Positions 43,718-51,514 of a stretch of DNA of 64,000 bases are shown in pieces (positions within the stretch are counted from its first letter, which is position 1; every line of letters begins with the position of its first letter). The notes beneath the pieces are model-generated. The model made no database searches and was not told the origin of the DNA. It worked only from the letters and a program-made list of their open reading frames with translations. The translations under genes were made by a program, and so were the position numbers. This DNA comes from Maribacter forsetii DSM 18668 (lineage in GTDB: Bacteria; Bacteroidota; Bacteroidia; Flavobacteriales; Flavobacteriaceae). The stretch is taken from contig NZ_JQLH01000001.1 in assembly GCF_000744105.1 (NCBI RefSeq), positions 3,857,001 through 3,921,000 on the forward strand, written 5' to 3'.

Positions 43718-43733
43718 TTACGGGTTTCCGTAA
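43718..43733. promoter_or_regulatory. TTACGG-N4-CCGTAA near-palindrome, copy 3
   Basis: TTACGGGTTTCCGTAA: perfect 6-bp arms. It is 102 bp upstream of the PD-(D/E)XK gene start (minus strand) in a 271-bp spacer that otherwise shows nothing. Confidence 0.6.
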
Positions 43734-43887
43734 AATGAAAAATAAAATTATGTTACTTGAGGACTTTTGCGATTTTTTCTGGGCGAATATGTTTTATTTT
43801 GGGTGTTAAATATGCCTGAACCAAAAGAGCTTGGTCCAGTTAATTATCATATTTGAAAAAGTACATGCTCTTGAATTTCAGGAAAAA

Positions 43888-44298
43888 TTAAAATACTCTT
43901 AGTTTCTCCATTTCATCTTTTTCCAAAAACGCATTACACACCCTAACTTCATGGAGTATTTCTTTTCTAATATCCAACAAAATACCAAAGTCCCAACCAT
44001 ACACTACCCTATTCATTGGTATTGGTGCAGCTGCATGAATATATTCAAACTGATAAACCATCATTCCTTTACCATGTTCGCATGCAATACATCTACTATC
44101 CGATGTGGTTACTTCACTGTAAACCTTAGAACTCATATTTTCCTTTTTCCAGCCATTTAAACAATAGTCTAGTGCTTCAACGAAATCTATGGAATCTTGA
44201 AAATTTGCAATACTATATTTATCAAGAACAGCCTTTACAGGAATCATATCTATTTTCTTTAACGCAGCATACATTTCAACCTTGAATTGCTTTGTCAA
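43888..44298 (-). CDS. Hypothetical protein with CxxC motif
   Basis: A 136-residue soluble protein that I do not recognise. It has a single CIAC motif (about residues 70-73) followed by EHGKGMMVYQFEY, and no signal peptide or membrane helix. The repeated D/E and R/K ends and the aromatic middle look like a small adaptor or enzyme domain. It is a lone gene 136 bp downstream of a near-palindromic motif (copy 4). Confidence 0.6.
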   Translation of the reverse strand: MTKQFKVEMYAALKKIDMIPVKAVLDKYSIANFQDSIDFVEALDYCLNGWKKENMSSKVYSEVTTSDSRCIACEHGKGMMVYQFEYIHAAAPIPMNRVVYGWDFGILLDIRKEILHEVRVCNAFLEKDEMEKLRVF

Positions 44299-44694
44299 TT
44301 CTGGAGTAAAACAATCACTAATCTATCCTTTTCTAACCTTTTTTTGATGCATAATATTGAATTTAGCATCCTTTAGTGATTAAAAAAATCATCTCTACTA
44401 TGTATAAAAATAGAGATAGTTATAATAAAACCATTACGGGATTCCGTAGTCGAAGCCTATAAAAATTCATCAATTTTGAAATACATATATTATTTTTTTA
44501 TATGTCAGGTCATTTACATTACAGAAGTTCTAACTAGGAATAATCGACAAGCAACATGATTTTTTAACACAAATATTTTTTATGAAGTACTTTCTAAATA
44601 ATGTATAGGTTAAATAAAAACCTTCCAATATATTAATTTTTACAGGTCTACACACTTCTTTAAATATTGATTATTAACCTATAAAAAAAACTAA
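44299..44694. other. Spacer between divergent genes
   Basis: 396 bp between a minus-strand hypothetical gene and the plus-strand nuclease operon. It is A/T-rich and holds one TTACGG-type near-palindrome (44434-44449). On the minus strand a TATTTTTA box (7 of 8 to TAnnTTTG) lies 23-31 bp beyond the motif. No promoter toward the plus-strand operon is clear. Confidence 0.4.
44434..44449. promoter_or_regulatory. TTACGG-N4-CCGTAA near-palindrome, copy 4
   Basis: TTACGGGATTCCGTAG, one mismatch at the last base. It lies 135 bp upstream of the minus-strand gene at 44298 and 246 bp upstream of the plus-strand operon. Confidence 0.55.
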
Positions 44695-44874
44695 ATGAAT
44701 TTCATTTTGATTTACTTAATTATCGGATCGGTTTTAACAATTATGGCATCTGAAATCGACAACCTACCATCGCATGACTCTGAAGACATCAAAATAACTA
44801 ACAGTGATAAAGTTGTCTATATCTTGTTTTGGCCTGCGATTCTCATCTATACTTTTTATAAACTTAAAAAGTAA
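44695..44874 (+). CDS. Small membrane protein, first gene of a four-gene operon
   Basis: A 59-residue protein with two hydrophobic segments, residues 2-17 (NFILIYLIIGSVLTIM) and about 41-55 (VVYILFWPAILIYTF), and a hydrophilic acidic stretch between. It ends in KLKK. Its stop is four bases before the ATG of the next gene, so it is translationally linked. It may anchor or act as membrane effector for the nuclease genes that follow. No homologue comes to mind. Confidence 0.65.
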   Translation: MNFILIYLIIGSVLTIMASEIDNLPSHDSEDIKITNSDKVVYILFWPAILIYTFYKLKK

Positions 44875-44878
44875 TGGA

Positions 44879-45508
44879 ATGTGGCGATTATTATATAACT
44901 CTTTGGAAGGGTTTTTAGTTAAAGAATCGGATTCATTAGTTGCTGAATTTTTAAATACGGATTCTTTACATACTATTGAAAAATTATATGCAATTACAGT
45001 GAATGGTGAAATAGTTGGGGTTTTATATGGAAACCATGTACTAAATATAAAAATGAAATCGTTCTATTCAGAGTTGATTCAAAGGGCAATTCCGATTTAC
45101 AATGAAAACGAAGTTTTACACCTAACAATCAATAAGATTCTTTCAAGAATAATTAAGCAACAAAATTCCATTATATCCCCCAAGGAATTTCAAATTATAC
45201 AACGGGTTTCTATTACCACTAATGAAATACAGTTTACAAAAAACACGTACTGTATTGACTGTTCTGATTTTACAAAACTGAGATTACATCATGTATGTTC
45301 TTCCAGAAAGTTTAAAATGATCAAAAATGAGTATTCAAAAAAATGGAAGTCAATTGTTGCTATGAAAAATTTTCAGGTAACAAAACTATATTATAAAAAA
45401 CACCTTTTAATTGGGTTTACCCTGTATAGAAAAAATGATGGCGAACAGTTTTTCTGGAGTGGTCAATTTCAAGAGGTATTAGAGAGTTTAATTTTAAAAA
45501 CTATATAA
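44879..45508 (+). CDS. Hypothetical protein, second gene of the four-gene operon
   Basis: A 209-residue soluble protein of unknown family. I start at ATG 44879 because it lies just after the stop of the small membrane protein; the frame extends upstream to 44804 but would overlap that gene by 71 bp. It has a YCIDCSDF motif (two Cys, about residues 128-135) and a later Cys in HHVCSSRKF, and many Lys/Ile. It is followed by a 2-bp gap and the GIY-YIG gene. A nucleic-acid or partner-binding role is conceivable, but nothing proves it. Confidence 0.65.
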   Translation: MWRLLYNSLEGFLVKESDSLVAEFLNTDSLHTIEKLYAITVNGEIVGVLYGNHVLNIKMKSFYSELIQRAIPIYNENEVLHLTINKILSRIIKQQNSIISPKEFQIIQRVSITTNEIQFTKNTYCIDCSDFTKLRLHHVCSSRKFKMIKNEYSKKWKSIVAMKNFQVTKLYYKKHLLIGFTLYRKNDGEQFFWSGQFQEVLESLILKTI

Positions 45509-45510
45509 AC

Positions 45511-46314
45511 ATGAAGAATCAAGAATCTGTTTCAGCGCAACTACTAATCGATATAAACTTTGAAAAAATTGGTTCATGGAAGTCTTCTGAAAACAAGCTA
45601 ACACCCATATTTAAAGAAATTTCCAATATCGACCTTAACGTTAACAATGTTTTATATGCTTTTACAACTGAGGAAGAACATGAAAATGAAGAGATAAAAT
45701 ATATTGGCAAAACCACAAGAACCCTTAACCAAAGAATGTACGAATATGCAAACCCAGGTAAAGGACAAAAAACAAATATTCGGGTAAATAAAGAAATCTT
45801 AAATACTTTGGATCAAGGCAGTTCTGTTTCGATTTACATTTTCAAAGATGTTCTGCCTTTAAATTGGGGTGGCTTTAATCTTAACATAGCAGCTGGTCTT
45901 GAAGATTCATTAGTGTATTCCATTAGTCCAACTTGGAATAAACACGGAAAAAATACAATAACTACAAGCGAAGAAATAGAACTTGAAACTTTATCTGTTA
46001 ATTACAAAGGGACTAAAAAATTAGAATCCGAAATTAAATTAGGAACCACTTATTACAACAAAGGCTTCTTTAATTTGAGGAAAGGCATTAGTCAATATAT
46101 AAAAGAATCGTTAACCGATATAGAATTAAGATTAGAAGATGGACCAAAACTTATTGCTAAAATTGACAGAACGACAAATCCCGATAATTCTATAAGATTA
46201 TACTATGGAAATGATCTAGTCAATTGGTTGAAAAATAACTATGCTCTCGGAGATATATTGAAGGCACTGGTAATTATAGAAGAAAACAATGTAATTATTG
46301 AATTTAAAAAATGA
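45511..46314 (+). CDS. GIY-YIG nuclease-like protein, third gene of the operon
   Basis: A 267-residue protein with an N-terminal GIY-YIG domain: VLYAF (GIY strand, about 48-52), IKYIGKTTRTLNQRM (YIG strand with the Arg, about 66-80), GLEDSLVYSI (catalytic Glu) and PTWNKHGK (Asn). The C-terminal 100 residues form a separate beta-rich domain that could bind DNA or RNA. It overlaps the next gene by 4 bp. This differs from the GIY-YIG gene in the dnd operon in size and tail. Confidence 0.78.
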   Translation: MKNQESVSAQLLIDINFEKIGSWKSSENKLTPIFKEISNIDLNVNNVLYAFTTEEEHENEEIKYIGKTTRTLNQRMYEYANPGKGQKTNIRVNKEILNTLDQGSSVSIYIFKDVLPLNWGGFNLNIAAGLEDSLVYSISPTWNKHGKNTITTSEEIELETLSVNYKGTKKLESEIKLGTTYYNKGFFNLRKGISQYIKESLTDIELRLEDGPKLIAKIDRTTNPDNSIRLYYGNDLVNWLKNNYALGDILKALVIIEENNVIIEFKK

Positions 46315-48275
46315 TAAAACCACTATCAAAATCTCGATTTAAACTTGGCTTAGAATGCCCTAATAAATTGTTTTTTACATCTAAAACAGCGTATGCCAAT
46401 CAGAGTGCTGATGATTCTTTTTTTCAAGCATTAGCTGAAGGTGGCTTTCAGGTAGAGGCTCTTGCTCGGTTACATTATCCGGAAGGTGCTTTTATTGATA
46501 CCAAAAATTATGAATATGATCTTGCTGTAAATCTGACAAAATCTCAATTAGAAAAAGATTCTATATCCATATATGAAGCAGCAATAGCATATGAAAGACT
46601 TTTTATACGTACAGATATATTATCGAAAAAGGGAAACCATATTAAACTTATAGAAGTTAAAGCAAAATCTTTTGACCCGAGTTACGAACACTTATTTATA
46701 GGTAAAAGAGGAGGAATAAATAGTGGATGGAAGCCTTACCTATTTGATTTGGCGTTTCAAAAATATGTTGCCCAAAAAGCTTATCCTGAATTTACATTTG
46801 AAGCATTTCTATTAATGGCAGACAAGACAAAAACTGCAAAGGTTGATGGTCTTAATCAGTTATTTAGGATACCAAAAGAAGGTAATCCACGAACAGATGC
46901 AACTTCAAGCATAACTTCGATTAGCGAAATTGGCGAGTCCGTTTTATCAGAAATCAATGTAGATTCAATTATCAATAAAATTATTGCAAATGAGTATCCT
47001 TACTTTGATAATTTATCCTTTGAAGAGTCTATACATTTATTCAAAGACGCGTATCAAAATGATAACTATTTAAATTGGCCCACAAAATTCGGTAATTGTA
47101 AAGGGTGCCAATTTAAAACAACTTTAGAACAAGAAGCAGAAGGATTAAAATCTGGTTTTAAATACTGTTTCAAAAAACAACATGGCTGGAAATCAATAGA
47201 TTTTGAAAAATCTAATGCTTTTGAAATATGGAATTTTAGAGGTAAAAATCTTGTAGAGGAAAACAGATTGTTAATGTCAGAACTTACGGAAAATGACATA
47301 AATATAAAATTTGAAGCTGGAAGACTATCTGCTTCTGAAAGACAATGGATACAGATCGAGAAAGCACAACAAGATGATAACACCATTTTTGTTTTGAAGA
47401 ATGAGTTAAAAGAAGAGATGAACTCTTGGCAATATCCATTGCACTTTATAGACTTTGAGACGAGCACAGTAGCTTTACCTTTTACTAAGGGCAGAAAGCC
47501 TTACGAGCAAGTTGCTTTTCAATTCTCGCATCATCAATTAAATAAAGATGGAAGTATTGAGCATAAAAGTGAATACATCAATAATACACCAGGAGAATTT
47601 CCAAATTTTGAATTTGCACGTGCACTTCAAAAATCACTTTCAAAAGATCAAGGGACCATCTTTAGATTTGCCGCACATGAAAATACAATAGTGAATGCAA
47701 TTATTTCACAATTATCCTCTAGTACAGAACTAGATAAAGTTGAATTAATCACATTTTTAAAATCTATTTCTACATCTACCAAAGACAATACAGATCAATG
47801 GACTGGTAACCGCAGTATGATTGACTTAAACAAAGTAGTAAAAGATTATTATTACAATCCCATAACAAAAGGTTCTAATAGTATAAAAGTAGTATTACCA
47901 GCCAGCATCTATTCAAGCTCATTTCTGCAAGAAAAATATTCAAAACCAATTAATGAGATTAATGTAGGAAGTACCAACTTCGAATCAGATATCATCTGGC
48001 TTCAAAAAAAGGATGACGAAGTTATAAATCCATATAAAATGCTACCGCCCCTATTTGATGGATGGAGTACATTTGATTTAGATAATACTATATCTGAACT
48101 AGATAATATTGCAGATGGTGGCGCTGCATTAACCGCTTACGCAAAACTGCAATATGTTGAAATGGATGATAATGAACGGGAAGAAATAACTACAGCGCTA
48201 CTAAAGTATTGTGAATTGGACACTCTAGCAATGGTTATGATATATGAGCATTTTAAATATGATTTAATCCAATAA
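46311..48275 (+). CDS. DUF2779 protein: Cas4-like nuclease fused to a DEDD-type exonuclease domain
   Basis: A 654-residue two-nuclease protein. The N-terminal half resembles Cas4/TM0106-type RecB nucleases: SRFKLGLECPNKLFF with one Cys, the PD-(D/E)XK core TDILSKKG...LIEVKAKSF (about 104-120), and a later CKGC plus Cys cluster (about 264-288) expected to hold an iron-sulfur cluster. The C-terminal DUF2779 half has an RNase-H-fold DEDD pattern: HFIDFETST (about 378-386), AAHENTIV, and YCELDTLAMV near the end. It closes the operon with a 4-bp overlap to the GIY-YIG gene. Substrate is unknown; nucleic-acid degradation in defence is a plausible role. Confidence 0.85.
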   Translation: MIKPLSKSRFKLGLECPNKLFFTSKTAYANQSADDSFFQALAEGGFQVEALARLHYPEGAFIDTKNYEYDLAVNLTKSQLEKDSISIYEAAIAYERLFIRTDILSKKGNHIKLIEVKAKSFDPSYEHLFIGKRGGINSGWKPYLFDLAFQKYVAQKAYPEFTFEAFLLMADKTKTAKVDGLNQLFRIPKEGNPRTDATSSITSISEIGESVLSEINVDSIINKIIANEYPYFDNLSFEESIHLFKDAYQNDNYLNWPTKFGNCKGCQFKTTLEQEAEGLKSGFKYCFKKQHGWKSIDFEKSNAFEIWNFRGKNLVEENRLLMSELTENDINIKFEAGRLSASERQWIQIEKAQQDDNTIFVLKNELKEEMNSWQYPLHFIDFETSTVALPFTKGRKPYEQVAFQFSHHQLNKDGSIEHKSEYINNTPGEFPNFEFARALQKSLSKDQGTIFRFAAHENTIVNAIISQLSSSTELDKVELITFLKSISTSTKDNTDQWTGNRSMIDLNKVVKDYYYNPITKGSNSIKVVLPASIYSSSFLQEKYSKPINEINVGSTNFESDIIWLQKKDDEVINPYKMLPPLFDGWSTFDLDNTISELDNIADGGAALTAYAKLQYVEMDDNEREEITTALLKYCELDTLAMVMIYEHFKYDLIQ

Positions 48276-48312
48276 AACAATCGATTCCGATTAAGCATCA
48301 ATTACCAACCTC

Positions 48313-48768
48313 TCAATACTTCTCATTAAAATATGAAATAACCGCATCCCAATCTTTAAAATTAGACTGTCCGAATTGCAGAAGTGTACCTTTAAAATGT
48401 TCTTGACCTCGACCGTCTCTATGGTCATCAATTAAATAATCTCCTATTAATAAACCTTTATGACTAGAAATTATTAATCTATCAACTATTTCCAAGCCTA
48501 AATGCTTTTCTACCCAAAGTCTTTTCTCGGTATAGCATAAAGGATTAAATATAGAAGGTGCGGTAAGTATAAATGGCTGAAAATAATCGCTTTTCAAAAA
48601 GAAGTGAAAAGATTCGATTGCATTATTCAAAGGCTCTAAATTCTCAAAGAAACCAGGCTGACTTTGCGGGAATAGAATTTCCGGTTGTTCTATCAATGCC
48701 TTTTTATGTGCTTTGCTGTAATTACAAATTACATCATCCATATCTATGTACACTACTTTTTTAACCAC
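48313..48768 (-). CDS. 5'-deoxyribonucleotidase-like HAD phosphatase (NT5C family)
   Basis: A 151-residue HAD-fold protein. The catalytic motif DMDDVI (residues 9-14) is followed by LTAPS (motif II Thr) and the DYLIDDHRDGRG segment (motif IV Asp pair). This fits the small NT5C/yorS-like nucleotidase group, which dephosphorylates deoxynucleotides and is found in phages and bacteria. It is convergent with the DUF2779 gene. It may belong to the accessory island as a nucleotide-depleting enzyme, but that is inference. Confidence 0.82.
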   Translation of the reverse strand: MVKKVVYIDMDDVICNYSKAHKKALIEQPEILFPQSQPGFFENLEPLNNAIESFHFFLKSDYFQPFILTAPSIFNPLCYTEKRLWVEKHLGLEIVDRLIISSHKGLLIGDYLIDDHRDGRGQEHFKGTLLQFGQSNFKDWDAVISYFNEKY

Positions 48769-49075
48769 GGTTAAATATAAACTGTTCTGAGTATTTAAAG
48801 AAACAAATCAGTAAACACCTTTAAATTCCCAATCATTTATATTCAGTAAATTTGGATTCTAATAACATTAATTAATCTTAAAATAGGAACATAAAGAACT
48901 TTTAAAATACATACAAAAGCGTTTCGCTTTTGATTTGGTTAGGAAAAATCGCCAGTTTTTAATGACAACCAAAATCAGAGTAAAACGCCCACGCCACTGC
49001 GTGGGCTGTTCTTGCTTGGTTGTCGGGTGTTTGGCGATACCTTCCTTTCCTGCTAGTTCAGTTCCACGCTTTTTT
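48769..49075. other. Spacer carrying a repeat-like hairpin element
   Basis: 307 bp between the nucleotidase and a small Cys-rich gene. The first 140 bp is plain A/T-rich DNA. The rest (about 48914-49070) is more G+C-rich and contains three nested inverted repeats listed as a repeat element. Frames that run through it do not look coding. Confidence 0.5.
48914..49024. repeat. REP-like hairpin element
   Basis: Three inverted repeats in about 110 bp: CAAAAGCG/CGCTTTTG with a TTT loop (48914-48932), GACAACCAA (48964-48972) with TTGGTTGTC (49016-49024), and inside it GCCCACGC/GCGTGGGC with a CACT loop (48987-49006). The G+C content stands out from the surrounding island. This form is typical of dispersed intergenic palindromic elements, but only one copy is in this window. 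Confidence 0.55.
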
Positions 49076-49405
49076 ATGGGAAATTTTAAAAAGAAATGCA
49101 TTTTATCGGCTGTTGAACTTGTACCTCACAAGTACGTGAAAATACTGGAAGATTATTGGTCCTTTAATGGAGATACCTTTAAGAATAAACCCTGCGATGT
49201 AGCTGAAAAACATGACTTAAATTCTGTTCAACTTTTCGAAATCGCAAAAATTTATTCAGATGTTAAAATCTATGACCATTGCGGCATCTGCGGTATGGAA
49301 ATGATGACAGAGGTCGAAAATCAATTAGAGTTTTTAGAAACCTATAAAAACCCTGGTGGTTGTGAGAAATGTTTTGATATGGATTATATAAAACATTTAG
49401 TATGA
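49076..49405 (+). CDS. Small Cys-rich protein, possible zinc-binding
   Basis: A 109-residue protein. I start at ATG 49076; the frame reaches back to 48935 but that part runs through the hairpin element and has no coding character. It has HCGICG (about 68-73) and GGCEKC (about 93-98), together with earlier Cys at positions 8 and 40, giving a zinc-finger-like C-x2-C...C-x2-C pattern. Function is unknown. Confidence 0.6.
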   Translation: MGNFKKKCILSAVELVPHKYVKILEDYWSFNGDTFKNKPCDVAEKHDLNSVQLFEIAKIYSDVKIYDHCGICGMEMMTEVENQLEFLETYKNPGGCEKCFDMDYIKHLV

Positions 49406-49532
49406 TATTATATGCTAAATTATCTATAACCATGAGTATGGAAAGCATGGTTGTTCTATTAGTTTTTAGAAGTTCATGAAAGTACAACTTACACGAATTA
49501 CCTTATAACACTAAATATAATTTACATAAATG

Positions 49533-49553
49533 ATTATATTTGTAAAATATAAT
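49533..49553 (+). promoter_or_regulatory. HipB-like operator overlapping a -7 box
   Basis: ATTATATTT (49533-49541) and AAATATAAT (49545-49553) are perfect 9-bp inverted arms around GTA. A third copy AAATATAAT is at 49513-49521. A TAnnTTTG match, TATATTTG (49535-49542), sits inside the operator, 18 bp before the HTH gene start. Binding there would block the promoter, consistent with autorepression. Confidence 0.6.
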
Positions 49554-49560
49554 TAGCGTT

Positions 49561-49887
49561 ATGCCTAAAAAGAATATCATAATTCTACCTAAAACTAAGA
49601 GGATTCTTGAAGAAATGGGCGAGAATATAAAGCTCGCACGCTTGAGAAGAAAATTTAGTTCTGAGCAGGTAGCCGAAAGAGCAAATATTAGTAGACCAAC
49701 TTTATCCTCTATTGAAAAGGGCGCACCTACAGTTAGTATTGGCTCCTATTTATTAGTTCTTCAAGTATTGGGATTGGAAAAAGATTTTCTCTTACTCGCT
49801 AAGGATGACGTTTTAGGAAGAAAATTACAAGATGCCAATATAAGTACCAACGAAAGGGCTCCTAAACGAAAAGATAAAAATGGCTAA
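49561..49887 (+). CDS. HipB-like XRE antitoxin/regulator
   Basis: A 108-residue HTH protein; the helix-turn-helix spans about residues 20-75 (RRKFSSEQVAERANISRPTLSSIEKGAP). It overlaps the HipA-like gene by 8 bp and is preceded by an inverted-repeat operator, the usual organisation of hipBA modules in which HipB represses its own promoter and neutralises HipA. The C-terminal tail is Lys/Arg-rich. Confidence 0.88.
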   Translation: MPKKNIIILPKTKRILEEMGENIKLARLRRKFSSEQVAERANISRPTLSSIEKGAPTVSIGSYLLVLQVLGLEKDFLLLAKDDVLGRKLQDANISTNERAPKRKDKNG

Positions 49888-51151
49888 ACCAAATAATAAG
49901 AAAGCTATAGCCGTTTACGCACATTGGTCGGGCATGGAAAACCCTTTACTTATGGGAATTCTACATTCCGACCGCTTAAAGGGCAAAGAGCTATTTTCTT
50001 TTGAATATGCAGCCGAATGGTTGCAGAGTGAACACGCACAATTATTAGACCCAAACTTACAGTTATATTCGGGATTACAATATCTTAATGACGATGAAAA
50101 TAATTTTGGAATATTTCTAGACTCTTCACCAGACCGTTGGGGACGAATTTTAATGCGTAGAAGAGAAGCTGCTCTAGCGAGAACTAATAATAGAGAAGAA
50201 AATAAATTATTCGAAACCGATTACCTACTTGGTGTTTTTGACGGTCATAGAATGGGAGCGCTCAGATTTAAAGCGCAAGTAGATGGTCCATTTTTAAACG
50301 ATAATAAGGAAATGGCAAGTCCACCTTGGACTTCTCTTAGAGAGCTTGAGCAAATAAGTTTACGATTAGAAGATGATGATGTTATTGATGACCCAGAATA
50401 TCTAAAATGGTTAAGTATGTTAATTGCACCTGGAGCATCGTTAGGAGGAGCAAGACCCAAAGCTGGTATTATAGATAATGATGGTGCACTTTGGATAGCA
50501 AAATTTCCAAGTAGAAATGACCAAGGTGACATTGGCGGGTGGGAAATCGTAGTATATGAATTAGCCATTTTAGCAGGAATAAATATGGCGGAATCCAAAG
50601 CGCAAAAATTCTCTTCAAATTATTATACTTTTCTAACCAAAAGATTTGATCGAGAAAATAATGGAAAGAGAATACATTTTGCATCTGCAATGACCATGCT
50701 TGGCTATAAAGATGGGCAAGACCATTCTGATGGTGCTAGCTACCTAGAACTTGTTGATTTTATACAGAATAATGGGGCAAACGTGGACGAGGACCTAGAA
50801 CAGCTATGGCGTAGAATTGTATTTAGTATATGTGTAACAAATACAGATGACCATCTAAGAAATCACGGTTTTTTACTTACCAATGATGGGTGGGTGCTAT
50901 CACCAGCATACGATATTAACCCTGTAGAAACTGGTACCGGTTTAAAACTGAATATCTCTGACGAGGATAATTCATTAGATTTAGAATTAGCAATGGAAGT
51001 CTCCGAATACTTTAGATTACCAAAAAATAAAGCTAATGCTATTAAAAAGGAAGTATTAACAGCCGTTGCAAGTTGGAGAAATGTAGCAACTAAATATGGA
51101 ATCTCTAGAATTGAGCAAGAATTAAAAGCAATTGCTTTTAAAACGATTTAA
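49880..51151 (+). CDS. HipA-family serine/threonine kinase toxin-like protein
   Basis: A 423-residue HipA-type kinase. The N-terminal HipA domain contains GILHSDRLKGKELFSFEYA and the FLDSSPDRWG segment. The nucleotide-binding loop GASLGGARPKAG is near residue 183-194 (the Ser here may be an autophosphorylation site), with KFPS after it. The catalytic TNTDDHLRNHGF is near 313-324 and the metal-binding SPAYDINP near 335-342. HipA kinases phosphorylate translation factors such as tRNA synthetases. It overlaps hipB by 8 bp. Confidence 0.9.
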   Translation: MAKPNNKKAIAVYAHWSGMENPLLMGILHSDRLKGKELFSFEYAAEWLQSEHAQLLDPNLQLYSGLQYLNDDENNFGIFLDSSPDRWGRILMRRREAALARTNNREENKLFETDYLLGVFDGHRMGALRFKAQVDGPFLNDNKEMASPPWTSLRELEQISLRLEDDDVIDDPEYLKWLSMLIAPGASLGGARPKAGIIDNDGALWIAKFPSRNDQGDIGGWEIVVYELAILAGINMAESKAQKFSSNYYTFLTKRFDRENNGKRIHFASAMTMLGYKDGQDHSDGASYLELVDFIQNNGANVDEDLEQLWRRIVFSICVTNTDDHLRNHGFLLTNDGWVLSPAYDINPVETGTGLKLNISDEDNSLDLELAMEVSEYFRLPKNKANAIKKEVLTAVASWRNVATKYGISRIEQELKAIAFKTI

Positions 51152-51206
51152 AGTCTGTACTTAAACAATCTTTCAAATTAAAGTTGCAGCATTTAAATCT
51201 CTATTA

Positions 51207-51422
51207 TCAAGTAAACAATGGGCGTTGTCTCTGCATTAGTTTAGGTTTATCCAATTCACACAAGTTTTTAAAATCTTGCATACCTCCTAATCTTACAAGC
51301 GTATCATATTTATCATCTCGCTCTCTTAATAACCTGTAATCGGTTTGCCAACATTTTAATCCCTCTTCATGATGTAAAAGATAATCTAAATCTTCAGCAC
51401 CAAATTTATTCATGTAACTCAT
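51207..51422 (-). CDS. Small hypothetical protein
   Basis: A 71-residue charged protein (EDLDYLLHHEEG, ERDDKYD) of unknown family. Met4 (51413) is an equally possible start. It is convergent with hipA and separate from the kinase gene on the same strand. The amino-acid make-up looks genuinely coding, but there is no motif. Confidence 0.45.
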   Translation of the reverse strand: MSYMNKFGAEDLDYLLHHEEGLKCWQTDYRLLRERDDKYDTLVRLGGMQDFKNLCELDKPKLMQRQRPLFT

Positions 51423-51514
51423 GGTATTATTCCTTAATGTTTGTATAAAATAAATTATATCAGATATTATAATCTAAAAGCAAGAAATCTGATGTAAATA
51501 AACTCAATTTTAAA

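Noticed and set aside
43735..43809. Short plus-strand reading frame starting MKNKIMLLEDF after the third palindromic motif
   Set aside because: Only 24 codons, no homology recalled, and no partner gene; treated as non-coding.
30572..46314. Idea that the two GIY-YIG genes are homing endonucleases of one mobile intron
   Set aside because: They differ in size and tail, lie within coupled operons rather than in introns, and share no flanking repeats.
48935..49075. N-terminal extension of the small Cys-rich gene
   Set aside because: It runs through a hairpin repeat element, is Cys/Arg-rich in an uncharacteristic way, and an ATG at 49076 gives a normal protein.
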